Assembly (NCBI GenBank): GCA_028688015.1
Contig: JAQTZB010000010.1
Location: 44,931-108,930 of the forward strand
Direction of reading: 5' to 3'
DNA length: 64,000 nt
Source of the DNA: Elusimicrobiales bacterium
GTDB taxonomy: Bacteria > Elusimicrobiota > Elusimicrobia > Elusimicrobiales > UBA9959
In this document: piece by piece, positions 1 to 8,421 of the stretch
How the letters are laid out: each line of letters starts with the position of its first letter
How positions within the stretch are numbered: the first letter of the stretch is position 1
Notes under the pieces: generated by a model
Databases searched by the model: none
The model's input: the letters and a program-made list of their open reading frames with translations, nothing else
Told to the model about the DNA's origin: nothing
Position numbers and translations under genes: made by a program

Positions 1-43
1 TTTGGGATAATATAGTAACGGGTATGCCCAAAGGCTTTAATTT

Positions 44-1942
44 ATGACCGACGCTCCGAAGCAGAGAGGCAGGCTTTTTTACAAGCTCCTGCTCATCTTT
101 TTGATAGTTTCCCTCGTCCCGCTCGGCATCGTCGGGTATTACCTCGTCAACCTCAGCCAGATCACTCTCAACAGGGCCATCTCCCGCGACCAGGAGGCGC
201 TGGCCGTCGGCTTCGCCGACACGGTCTCGAGCTACATCGTCAATTTCCGCAACGTGCTTTCCGACGCGGCTCACCTGGCCGACTTCGCGTCGATGAACGT
301 GGAGAAGCAGCGCAACCTGGTGAGTCACATCATGCAGCTGCACCCCGCCTTCCTGGAAGTATCGGTCATAGACGCGCTGGGCCAGGAGACCGTGCGCCTG
401 GGCCGCTTTGTGCACGACAGCAAGATGCGCGACTTCGCGGGCGAGGCGCAGTACATGAAGGTCATGCGCGCCGGCGAGTTCGTGGGGGGGCTGGAGAAGT
501 ACATGGGCCAGTACCCCGCCATCACGATGGGCGTGCAGATCACCAACCCGGTCAACAACCAGCCGATGGGCGCGGTGCTGGCCAAGATGAGCCTGACGGC
601 GCTGTCGAGCCTGCTGAAGACCGGCTTTCCCGAGACCACGCACACGCAGGCCGCCGTGATAGACTCCAACGGCTTCCTGATCGCCCATTCCAACGCTAAG
701 GAAATTTTCAAGGCCGACGCGAAGCTGCCAGACGACGTGCTGAAGATCCTGCTGCAGAACGACGCCAAGACCGGCGGCGGCGAGATCATCCTGGAGAGCT
801 CCGGCGAGCGCGTACTGGGCGCCTTCGCCGAGGTGAGCGACCTGGGCTGGGTGGTCTACATTCAGCGCTCGGTGTCGGTGGCTTACTCGGCCTCTGACGA
901 CATGCTCAAGCGCACCTGGCGCATGATGTTGATAGTGACCGTTTTCGTGCTGTTCCTCGGCTACGCCGTGTCTCTGGTCATCACCCAGCCCATCCAGGCG
1001 CTGCGCGAGGCGGCCATCAAGCTGGGCGAGGGCGACTTCGACTACCTGCCTGACCTCTCGATGCCCAACGACGAGATAGGCGAGCTGGCGCACACGTTCA
1101 TGCAGATGAGCGAGAGTCTCAAGGTGAAGACCGCCGAGATCATGAGCGCCAAGGTGGAGCTGGAACGGCTTAACCGCAGCCTGGAGAACCGCGTGGAGGC
1201 CCGCACCCGGGAGCTCAAGAGCGCGCAGGACGAGCTGATCAAGAAGGAGCGGCTGGCCGCCATCGGGCAGATGTCCTCCGTCGTAGGCCACGAGATCCGC
1301 AACCCGCTGGCCGTCATCAACAACTCGATCTATTTCATCAAGACCAAGACCAACGCGACGCCGAACCCGGAGCCGAAGATCCTCAAGCACATCTCGATCA
1401 TCGAATCCGAGATCCGGCAGGCCAACGGCATCATCGACGAGATCCTGGGCTACGCCCGCACGCGCGAGCTGAACCCGAAGGTGATGCGCATCAATTCCTA
1501 CCTCGAGGACCTGACGATGTCGTTCCCGATCCCGCCGCACGTGGAGCTGGTCAAGAACTTTGCGCACGAGAACCCCTATGTCAGCATAGACCCGGACGAA
1601 ATGGCGCAGGCCATCCGCAACCTGATGAAGAACGGCATAGAGGTCATGCCGGAGAGCGGCAAGCTCTACGTGCGCAGCGAGGTGGTGGACCCGGGCACGG
1701 TGCGCATCGACGTGGAGGACACGGGCTGCGGCATGCCCAAGGAGACGGCGGAGAAGATCTTCGCGCCGTTCTTTACTACGAAGGCGCGCGGCACGGGCCT
1801 GGGCCTGGCCGTGGTGAAAAAGGTGGCGGACCGCCACAAGGGGCGCGTGGAGGTGTCCAGCATAGTGGGCCAGGGCACCTGCTTCCGCATGTACCTCCCC
1901 ATCGTCCAGGGCGGCCACCCGCCTCCGCCGCCCGCCCAGTAA
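44..1942 (+). CDS. Membrane sensor histidine kinase (CACHE-like sensor, HAMP, HisKA, HATPase)
   Basis: The 632-residue protein has one N-terminal membrane segment (about residues 13-35), an extracytoplasmic region of ~250 residues with the mixed alpha/beta look of a double-CACHE ligand sensor, and a second membrane segment (about 292-314). A HAMP linker follows (PIQALREAAIKLGEGDF). A coiled coil leads into the dimerisation domain with the H-box GHEIRNPL, whose phospho-acceptor is His416. The ATPase domain shows the N-box RNLMKNGIEVM, the G1 box DTGCGM and the G2 box GTGLGL, so it looks catalytically complete. It should sense a small extracellular ligand and phosphorylate a response regulator; the regulators at 2509 and 3695 are candidate partners by proximity only. 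The start at 44 has AAAGG at 30-34. The tail is proline-rich (HPPPPPAQ). The ligand cannot be told from sequence. Confidence 0.93.
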   Translation: MTDAPKQRGRLFYKLLLIFLIVSLVPLGIVGYYLVNLSQITLNRAISRDQEALAVGFADTVSSYIVNFRNVLSDAAHLADFASMNVEKQRNLVSHIMQLHPAFLEVSVIDALGQETVRLGRFVHDSKMRDFAGEAQYMKVMRAGEFVGGLEKYMGQYPAITMGVQITNPVNNQPMGAVLAKMSLTALSSLLKTGFPETTHTQAAVIDSNGFLIAHSNAKEIFKADAKLPDDVLKILLQNDAKTGGGEIILESSGERVLGAFAEVSDLGWVVYIQRSVSVAYSASDDMLKRTWRMMLIVTVFVLFLGYAVSLVITQPIQALREAAIKLGEGDFDYLPDLSMPNDEIGELAHTFMQMSESLKVKTAEIMSAKVELERLNRSLENRVEARTRELKSAQDELIKKERLAAIGQMSSVVGHEIRNPLAVINNSIYFIKTKTNATPNPEPKILKHISIIESEIRQANGIIDEILGYARTRELNPKVMRINSYLEDLTMSFPIPPHVELVKNFAHENPYVSIDPDEMAQAIRNLMKNGIEVMPESGKLYVRSEVVDPGTVRIDVEDTGCGMPKETAEKIFAPFFTTKARGTGLGLAVVKKVADRHKGRVEVSSIVGQGTCFRMYLPIVQGGHPPPPPAQ

Positions 1943-1963
1943 CCCCCTTAGCACACGCAGAAG

Positions 1964-1998
1964 ACCGCGGAGCCCTCGCCTCGCGGTTTTTCTTTTTT
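1964..1998 (+). terminator. Intrinsic terminator of the sensor kinase gene
   Basis: ACCGCG (1964-1969) pairs with CGCGGT (1982-1987) around a 12-nt loop. A T-rich run broken by one C follows. It lies 22 bp after the kinase stop codon. Confidence 0.8.
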
Positions 1999-2030
1999 TA
2001 AAAGGGAGGGGAAAGGGTTCGCGGGGGCCT

Positions 2031-2146
2031 GGCGGGGGTATGGGCCGCAAAACGCGCTCGGCCACACCGTGGCCTCGCTCATCATTCGCCCTCGGCGCTA
2101 TGCAAGCCTCGGCCTCATGACGGTTTTGCTTGCCCACACCCCCGCC
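2031..2146. repeat. Long imperfect inverted repeat with an internal hairpin
   Basis: The arms GGCGGGGGTATGGGC (2031-2045) and GCCCACACCCCCGCC (2132-2146) pair with one G-U. A second segment, GCAAAAC (2047-2053) with GTTTTGC (2123-2129), extends them. The ~70-bp interior contains a perfect hairpin, GGCCAC-ACC-GTGGCC (2060-2074). There is no open reading frame of note. It could be a palindromic repetitive element, an inserted miniature element or an RNA structure. It follows directly on the kinase terminator. Confidence 0.55.
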
Positions 2147-2232
2147 ACCCGCTCCTATCGAGCCTTATTCTTCCTCTCAATATAAAAGCCTGCGGGCGGA
2201 CGGCCGGGCAGGGTTAGCAAAAGCCTGTCGGA

Positions 2233-2425
2233 GGCCCGGGCGGGTTCGCCGTGAGCGATTTTAGTGCGCAGGGCCAAGGTCCGTAGCGGACCGCCTATCA
2301 TTAGGGCGGCGGCGGAGATTGTTTGAGGAGCGCACTGTGTGCGCGACGAGTTCTCCGCCGGCGGAGGACCGCAGGCCCTCTTCTGCAGCGCACGCTTATG
2401 AGCGCGCGGCGAACCCGCCCGGGCC
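2233..2425 (+). ncRNA. Candidate structured non-coding RNA (multi-helix element)
   Basis: A 193-nt non-coding stretch is closed by a perfect 19-bp helix (2233-2251 with 2407-2425). Nested inside are GTGCGC/GCGCAC (2264-2269 with 2388-2393), GGGCC/GGCCC (2271-2275 with 2374-2378), the hairpin GGTCCG-TAG-CGGACC (2278-2292), GGCGGAGA/TCTCCGCC (2311-2318 with 2352-2359) and the hairpin GCGCAC-TGT-GTGCGC (2330-2344). Such ordered nested helices are unlikely by chance even in GC-rich DNA. The strand is not proven, because perfect palindromes fold either way. I do not recognise the family. HEARO/omega-like RNAs and large structured RNA families should be tested. It lies 84 bp upstream of the next gene, so it could also be a long 5' leader. 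Confidence 0.45.
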
Positions 2426-2435
2426 GCTCAGTATC

Positions 2436-2463
2436 TTTACTATTGTATTGCGCCCCATAAAAT
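2436..2463 (+). promoter_or_regulatory. Possible promoter of the receiver-kinase gene
   Basis: TTTACT (2436-2441), a 16-bp spacer and TAAAAT (2458-2463) sit in an AT-rich patch between the structured element and the gene at 2509. Other -10-like hexamers occur in the following AT-rich 15 bp, so the exact box is uncertain. Confidence 0.35.
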
Positions 2464-2508
2464 AATATAAATATAAGAGCGCGCGGCACGGGCCGTGTGC
2501 GATAATTC

Positions 2509-3666
2509 ATGGACAGCAAAATTTTAATAGTCGACGACGACGCGCACCTGCGCGAGACGTTGCGCGACCTGCTGGAGATGGAAGGCTATAAGGTCTTCGA
2601 GGCCGGCTCCGGCGCCGACGCCATGAAGATGGTCGTCTCCGATTTCTTCCACGTCATCCTGATGGACTTCAACCTCACCGATAAGACCGGCATCGAGGTC
2701 ATCAAGGATATCCGCAAGCTCAACACCGACAGCCAGATCCTGATGATGACCGCCCACGCGTCGCTCGACACGGCGGTGAAGGCCATCCAGGAATCCGTCT
2801 ACGACTTCCTCATCAAGCCCGTCGATTTTAACTACCTGCGCCGCGCCATCAAGAAGGCCGAGGAGAAGCTGTACCTCGAGCAGGAGAACAAGCGCCTCAT
2901 CGACATGCTCAAGCACAACAACGAGGAGCTCGACCGCCTCAACGGCATGAAGAGCAAGTTCATGTCCATGGCCTCGCACGACCTCTCCAATTCCCTGATG
3001 ACGCTGCAGATCAGCTTCGAGATGCTGGCCGCCACCATCACCCCCAACGGCGACCAGAAGAAGAAGATGGATTTCATCAGCGCCAGCATCACCCAGATCT
3101 CGCGCCTGATAGGCGACCTGGTGGACTGGGCTTCCATCGAGCAGGGCAAGTTCCGCCTCGAGAAGAACTACTTCGAGATGGACAAGATGGTGGAAGAGAT
3201 GATCGTGGGGCCCAAGGCCCGCGCGATGCAGAAGAACATAGAGATCGCCGTGGAAGTGGCCCCCGGCCTCAAGATGGTCTGCGCCGACAAGCGCCGCATA
3301 GGCCAGGTGCTGCTGAACCTCCTCGAGAACGCCATCCGCCACACCCAGCGCGGCGGCAAGATAACGGTGGTGGTCAGCCCGGCGGACGACAACGTCTGCG
3401 TTGCCGTAAAGGACAACGGCGAGGGCATAGACCCCGAAGTGCTCCCCAAGCTGGGGCAAAGCTTTTACCAGCCCGCGGGCGGCAAGTCGCCGCACGGGCG
3501 CCTGGGCCTGGGCCTGTCGATCTCCAAGGAGATCGTGCAGAGCCACGACGGCCGCATCATAGTGGAGAGCGAGGGCGTGGGCAAGGGCTCGGCCTTCAAG
3601 TTCGTGATCCCCTTCGCCAAGGAAACGCCGCCCACGGACGCGGCGAAGGGTGCGCAGCAGAAGTAA
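2509..3666 (+). CDS. Hybrid receiver-histidine kinase (REC-HisKA-HATPase)
   Basis: This 385-residue soluble protein starts with a receiver domain (about 1-122). Its acidic pocket is D9-D11, the phospho-acceptor is Asp53 in LMDFNL, and it has T81 and K103. A helical linker leads to a histidine-kinase dimerisation domain with SHDLSNSL (His157) and a GHKL ATPase with the N-box LLNLLENAIRH, the G1 box DNGEGI and the G2 box GRLGLGLS. No membrane segment is present, so the protein is probably cytoplasmic and takes its input as a phosphoryl group on the receiver. This REC-first order is typical of relay kinases. It is followed after 28 bp by a NarL-type regulator, its most likely target. No convincing ribosome binding site precedes the ATG at 2509. 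Confidence 0.92.
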   Translation: MDSKILIVDDDAHLRETLRDLLEMEGYKVFEAGSGADAMKMVVSDFFHVILMDFNLTDKTGIEVIKDIRKLNTDSQILMMTAHASLDTAVKAIQESVYDFLIKPVDFNYLRRAIKKAEEKLYLEQENKRLIDMLKHNNEELDRLNGMKSKFMSMASHDLSNSLMTLQISFEMLAATITPNGDQKKKMDFISASITQISRLIGDLVDWASIEQGKFRLEKNYFEMDKMVEEMIVGPKARAMQKNIEIAVEVAPGLKMVCADKRRIGQVLLNLLENAIRHTQRGGKITVVVSPADDNVCVAVKDNGEGIDPEVLPKLGQSFYQPAGGKSPHGRLGLGLSISKEIVQSHDGRIIVESEGVGKGSAFKFVIPFAKETPPTDAAKGAQQK

Positions 3667-3694
3667 AAACCAGAGCAGACCTAAGGAGCTTACT

Positions 3695-4369
3695 ATGGCC
3701 GTGTCCAAGAAAAACGTTACCGTGCTGATAGCTGACGACCAGACCCTTTTCCGCGAGGGCATCAAGGACCTTCTCGAGGACGAGAAAGGCATAACCGTGG
3801 TGGGAGAGGCCTGCACCGGCCCCGAAGCCGTGGCCCTTGCCAAGAAGCTCAAGCCCGACGTCATCCTGATGGACATCAAGCTGCCCCAGATGGACGGCGT
3901 GAGCGCCACCCGCATCATCCGCAAGGAATGCCCCAACACCAACGTGCTGATCCTCTCCTCCTACGAGGACGAGGCCCACGTGACCGAGGCCATCCAGGCC
4001 GGCGCCAACGGCTACCTGTCCAAGATGCTGCCCGCCAGCGAGCTGGTGCACGCGCTCAAGACCTTCACGGCCGAGGGCGTGATGATACCCCAGCCGATCA
4101 TGGGCAAGCTGATCCAGGGCCTGCGCCAGATGGGCACCCCCGGTTACGACAGCGCCCCCGACAGCCTGACCGCCACCGAGATAAAGGTGATGGCGCTGCT
4201 CGGCAAGGGCCAGAGCAACAAGGAGATCGCCGCGGCGCTCAACTGCTCCGTGAAGACGGTGAAGAACCACCTCAACAGCATCTTCCAGAAGCTCGGCGTC
4301 AACAATCGCACCGAGGCCGTGGTCAGGGCCATAGAGAAAGGCCTGATCTCGCCCGAAGACGGCCGCTAA
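3695..4369 (+). CDS. NarL/FixJ-type response regulator (REC-LuxR HTH)
   Basis: The 224-residue protein has an N-terminal receiver domain with DD pocket ADDQ, phospho-acceptor Asp60 in LMDIKLPQMDG and a conserved SS/K switch. The C-terminal LuxR-type helix-turn-helix is LTATEIKVMALLGKG followed by SNKEIAAALNCSVKTVKNHL. It is expected to bind DNA as a phosphorylated dimer. I chose ATG 3695 because TAAGGAG (3682-3688) lies 6 bp upstream; an in-frame ATG at 3650 falls inside the preceding gene and has no such site. It probably shares a transcript with the kinase at 2509. Its targets are unknown, but the palindrome at 4437-4451 in front of the pilin gene is a natural candidate. Confidence 0.95.
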   Translation: MAVSKKNVTVLIADDQTLFREGIKDLLEDEKGITVVGEACTGPEAVALAKKLKPDVILMDIKLPQMDGVSATRIIRKECPNTNVLILSSYEDEAHVTEAIQAGANGYLSKMLPASELVHALKTFTAEGVMIPQPIMGKLIQGLRQMGTPGYDSAPDSLTATEIKVMALLGKGQSNKEIAAALNCSVKTVKNHLNSIFQKLGVNNRTEAVVRAIEKGLISPEDGR

Positions 4370-4388
4370 GAGCCGCCCGCGGGTCAAG

Positions 4389-4419
4389 ACGGCCGGTCCC
4401 GCAAGGGCCGGCCGTTTTT
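4389..4419 (+). terminator. Intrinsic terminator of the kinase/regulator operon
   Basis: ACGGCCGG (4389-4396) pairs with CCGGCCGT (4408-4415). Above a bulged T, CCC pairs with GGG around a GCAA loop. A run of five T (4415-4419) follows, starting 46 bp after the regulator stop. Confidence 0.9.
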
Positions 4420-4436
4420 GCTGGCCAGTCAATATA

Positions 4437-4451
4437 AACGCAACATGCGTT
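4437..4451. promoter_or_regulatory. Palindromic operator candidate AACGCA-ACA-TGCGTT
   Basis: A perfect 6+3+6 inverted repeat lies 17 bp upstream of the -35 box of the pilin promoter. The size and placement suit a dimeric activator such as a NarL-type regulator, but no binding evidence exists. Confidence 0.4.
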
Positions 4452-4468
4452 CGCTAAAATATTATCAC

Positions 4469-4497
4469 TTGAAAAGGGCCGTTTTTGCTGGTATAAC
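4469..4497 (+). promoter_or_regulatory. Sigma-70-type promoter of the Tad-like locus
   Basis: TTGAAA (4469-4474), a 17-bp spacer and TATAAC (4492-4497). The TG of CTGG just before the -10 gives an extended -10. A matching TTGAAA-N17-TATAAC promoter stands in front of the gene at 8422. Confidence 0.7.
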
Positions 4498-4526
4498 ATC
4501 TGAGGCCGCGCTGGCGGCCGGAAGGT

Positions 4527-4781
4527 ATGAAAAAAGGCTTTAACTACCGGGACTCTCTCCTGGCCGTGCAGGCCCGGGCCGCCGTTTGCGGCTCGCGGCT
4601 GCTGGCGCTGCCGGCCGCCGTGCGCCGCCGCCCCGGGCAGACCACGGTGGAATACCTGCTGCTGCTGGCCGTGGTGGGCGGCATGGCGGCCATGATGGCC
4701 GTGATGTTCCACCGCCGCATCCTGGGGGGCATCTTCACGCTGGTCGGCATGATCATAGGCGCCGGCCAGCCGAAGCCCTGA
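4527..4781 (+). CDS. Flp-type pilin (class III prepilin signal)
   Basis: An 84-residue protein with the G-XXXX-EY prepilin hallmark: a basic leader (AVRRRPG) then QTTVEYLLLLAVVGG. A prepilin peptidase should cut after the Gly, leaving a hydrophobic N-terminal helix with Glu at position 5 of the mature protein. The long leader (~37 residues) and short mature part (~47 residues) fit Flp pilins of Tad systems. GGAAGG lies just before the ATG at 4527. It is the first gene after the promoter at 4469 and is followed 3 bp later by a TadG-like gene. No prepilin peptidase, secretin or Tad ATPase is encoded in the window, so assembly genes must lie elsewhere or this is a minimal pseudopilin set. Confidence 0.8.
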   Translation: MKKGFNYRDSLLAVQARAAVCGSRLLALPAAVRRRPGQTTVEYLLLLAVVGGMAAMMAVMFHRRILGGIFTLVGMIIGAGQPKP

Positions 4782-4784
4782 GCT

Positions 4785-5942
4785 ATGAACGGGAAAACCG
4801 GAAAAAAGAACCCTTTCTGGAAACCCGCCCTGCGGTCGGGGCAGCTGCTGCTGCCTTCCCTGCTCATCATCCCTTCGCTGCTGCTGTTCGTCTACCTGCT
4901 GTTCGAGACCACCAAGGTCTCGCGCGAGAAGATCCGCCAGCAGTTCGCCACCGACTCCGCCGCCTTCATCCAGATGGGCGACTACACCAACCTGCTCAAC
5001 CGCACGGCCTACGTCAACGGCGCGTTCCCGTACCGCATCTTCAAGGAAGCCTACGAGTGCCCGCCCGAGAACCCCATGCAGATGGCCTCCGGCTCCGGGG
5101 AGATGTGCCCGTTCGACATGCTCTACGCCGCCGGCGCCTTTCCCAAGTCCAAGAGCGACGTGAAGGGGGCGCAGCCCACCGCTCTGGACGGCGAAAAAAA
5201 ATGGGAGATAGCTTTCGACGACAGCGCGCGCCCGGAGTTCACCAGCAACCCCACCTCGGCGCAGAACAAGAACCAGTTCGACCTGATCACGCAGGACCAG
5301 GGCGTCAAGGTCATGCTGGAGTGGGGCACCGCCATCGGCTACTACAAGTTCTACTCGCAGGTCTACAGCCTGCTGGGTTCCGTGGAGGAGTCGCAGTACA
5401 CCGTGTTCGAGCGCCTGACCGACAACTTCAACTTCTTCCGCAAGTCCTACTACCTCAACGCCAACACGGCGGCCTGCGTGCAGAACCCCCAGAGCTGCGG
5501 CAATGACGGCGTGTACAGCCAGGGGGGCTTCAAGTCCTCGTCCGCCACGCTGCGCAAGAACAACGGCTTCTACATGCACTACGTGCTGAAGATCATGTTC
5601 TACGCCAAGGTCTTCACCGGCGGCAGCCTGCCGCCCTACTACCTGGGCAAGACCAACCCGCCCATGGACATGACCAGCATGACCCCGGACGGCCTGTTCC
5701 AGCTGGCCACCGTCACCGACGACCGCCTGCTCAAGTTCCGCGACGGCATAGACGTCTACCAGGGCTGGGACGCGCCCGCCAACTATTTCAACGTGGACCT
5801 GAACACGCTGGGCAAGTGCAAGGAGACCGGCCGGCCGTGCGTGCACTCGCTGGTCACCTCCCAGTGCCCCCAAATGGGCACCGGCAACAACTGCGTGTGG
5901 CCCAACCCCACGCCCAAATACCAGACGAGGCTCTACCCATGA
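4785..5942 (+). CDS. TadG-like pilus-associated protein
   Basis: A 385-residue protein with one N-terminal membrane helix preceded by the RSGQLLLPSLL segment typical of TadE/TadG-like proteins, followed by a helix that includes QFATDSAAFIQ. The remaining ~330 residues should be extracytoplasmic. They carry several cysteines (CPPEN, CPFD, CVQNPQSCG, C-terminal CKETGRPC and CPQMGTGNNC) that could form disulfides. I do not recognise a catalytic domain. It starts 3 bp after the pilin stop, and its stop overlaps the start of the next gene by 4 bp (ATGA), so the three genes are translationally coupled. The TadG-like label rests on the N-terminal pattern and context. Confidence 0.65.
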   Translation: MNGKTGKKNPFWKPALRSGQLLLPSLLIIPSLLLFVYLLFETTKVSREKIRQQFATDSAAFIQMGDYTNLLNRTAYVNGAFPYRIFKEAYECPPENPMQMASGSGEMCPFDMLYAAGAFPKSKSDVKGAQPTALDGEKKWEIAFDDSARPEFTSNPTSAQNKNQFDLITQDQGVKVMLEWGTAIGYYKFYSQVYSLLGSVEESQYTVFERLTDNFNFFRKSYYLNANTAACVQNPQSCGNDGVYSQGGFKSSSATLRKNNGFYMHYVLKIMFYAKVFTGGSLPPYYLGKTNPPMDMTSMTPDGLFQLATVTDDRLLKFRDGIDVYQGWDAPANYFNVDLNTLGKCKETGRPCVHSLVTSQCPQMGTGNNCVWPNPTPKYQTRLYP

Positions 5943-6523
5943 GGACAGCCCTCCGGACCGTCTCCGGCCGCCTGTCCAGGGCGGCTGCCCACCTGAAGGC
6001 GGGCCGCTCCGGCCAGGCCATGACCGAGGTGGTGCTGCTGTTCCCGCTGTTCCTGGTCATAGTCTTCATGACGGCCAAGATCTTTGCCATCCTGGTGCTG
6101 GTGCAGAAGCTGGAGATCGCCTCCTACTACGCCGCCCGCCGCTGGCAGCTGGAGTCGCACCTGAGCGCCGACTGGGCCAACTGGGACGAGACCACCCTCA
6201 AGAAGGACATAGAGAAGAACGTGCGCGGCTACCTGGGCTTCGAAACGCCTGCCGTTTCCAAGTTCCTGAACCTCAAGGACATGAAGATAGAGGTGGTGCG
6301 CACTCAGGTCTGGAACGTGGTAACCCTGACGGTCACCACCAACCCTGCCGGTGTAAAGATACTATGCAAGTATCCTAAACAAGCGGTCTGTACCTACCCC
6401 TACGGGGCGGCCTGCATGAACGGCCACGATTATCTGTGCCAGGGCGGCAAGCAGCTGGAAGTCATAAAGTACGTGCCCAACCGGGACAGGCCTATCCAGT
6501 TCGTGCTGCCCGGCCTGAAGTAG
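5939..6523 (+). CDS. TadE-like pseudopilin
   Basis: A 194-residue protein. After a basic N-terminus it shows SGQAMTEVVLLFPLFLVIV, the TadE hallmark: G-Q-x-x-x-E, then a long hydrophobic helix ending with a segment like LVQKLEIASYYAARRW. The rest (~120 residues) is probably extracytoplasmic, with four cysteines near the end. ATG 5939 overlaps the TGA of the preceding gene (ATGA), which fixes the start better than an in-frame ATG further upstream that would lie deep within that gene. TadE/F-type proteins are minor pseudopilins processed by the prepilin peptidase and needed for Tad fibre assembly. Confidence 0.75.
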   Translation: MRTALRTVSGRLSRAAAHLKAGRSGQAMTEVVLLFPLFLVIVFMTAKIFAILVLVQKLEIASYYAARRWQLESHLSADWANWDETTLKKDIEKNVRGYLGFETPAVSKFLNLKDMKIEVVRTQVWNVVTLTVTTNPAGVKILCKYPKQAVCTYPYGAACMNGHDYLCQGGKQLEVIKYVPNRDRPIQFVLPGLK

Positions 6524-6601
6524 TTTTCTAAAAAATGGAGGAAATATAAGGGCTTTTCCCGAAAGAGGGCGCCGCCAGGCGCCGGGGAAACGCCCGCGTC
6601 T

Positions 6602-8301
<1,700 letters not shown>

Positions 8302-8305
<4 letters not shown>

Positions 8306-8330
8306 AATAACCGTTTTCCTCTGCTATAAC
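8302..8330 (+). promoter_or_regulatory. Sigma-70-type promoter before the gene at 8422
   Basis: TTGAAA (8302-8307), a 17-bp spacer and TATAAC (8325-8330), with CTGC directly before the -10 (extended -10). It overlaps the end of the ftsH-like gene. Confidence 0.65.
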
Positions 8331-8421
8331 ATTATGGCGATATAAAGGCCTTGGAGATGGCGCAGTAATACCAGTCCCCTGACCTTAATTTTTGTTTATT
8401 GTTCCCGCGGCGGGAGGATAT

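Noticed and set aside
2301..2519. Small minus-strand frame in the 1943-2508 gap
   Set aside because: It reads through the helices of the structured element and gives an Arg-rich sequence without any initiation signal.
2524..3942. 472-codon open frame antisense to the hybrid kinase
   Set aside because: It runs across two well-supported regulator genes and their gap, and has no recognisable motif; it is a by-product of codon bias.
5816..5938. Upstream extension of the TadE-like gene
   Set aside because: It lies wholly inside the TadG-like gene; the ATGA overlap at 5939 is the natural start.
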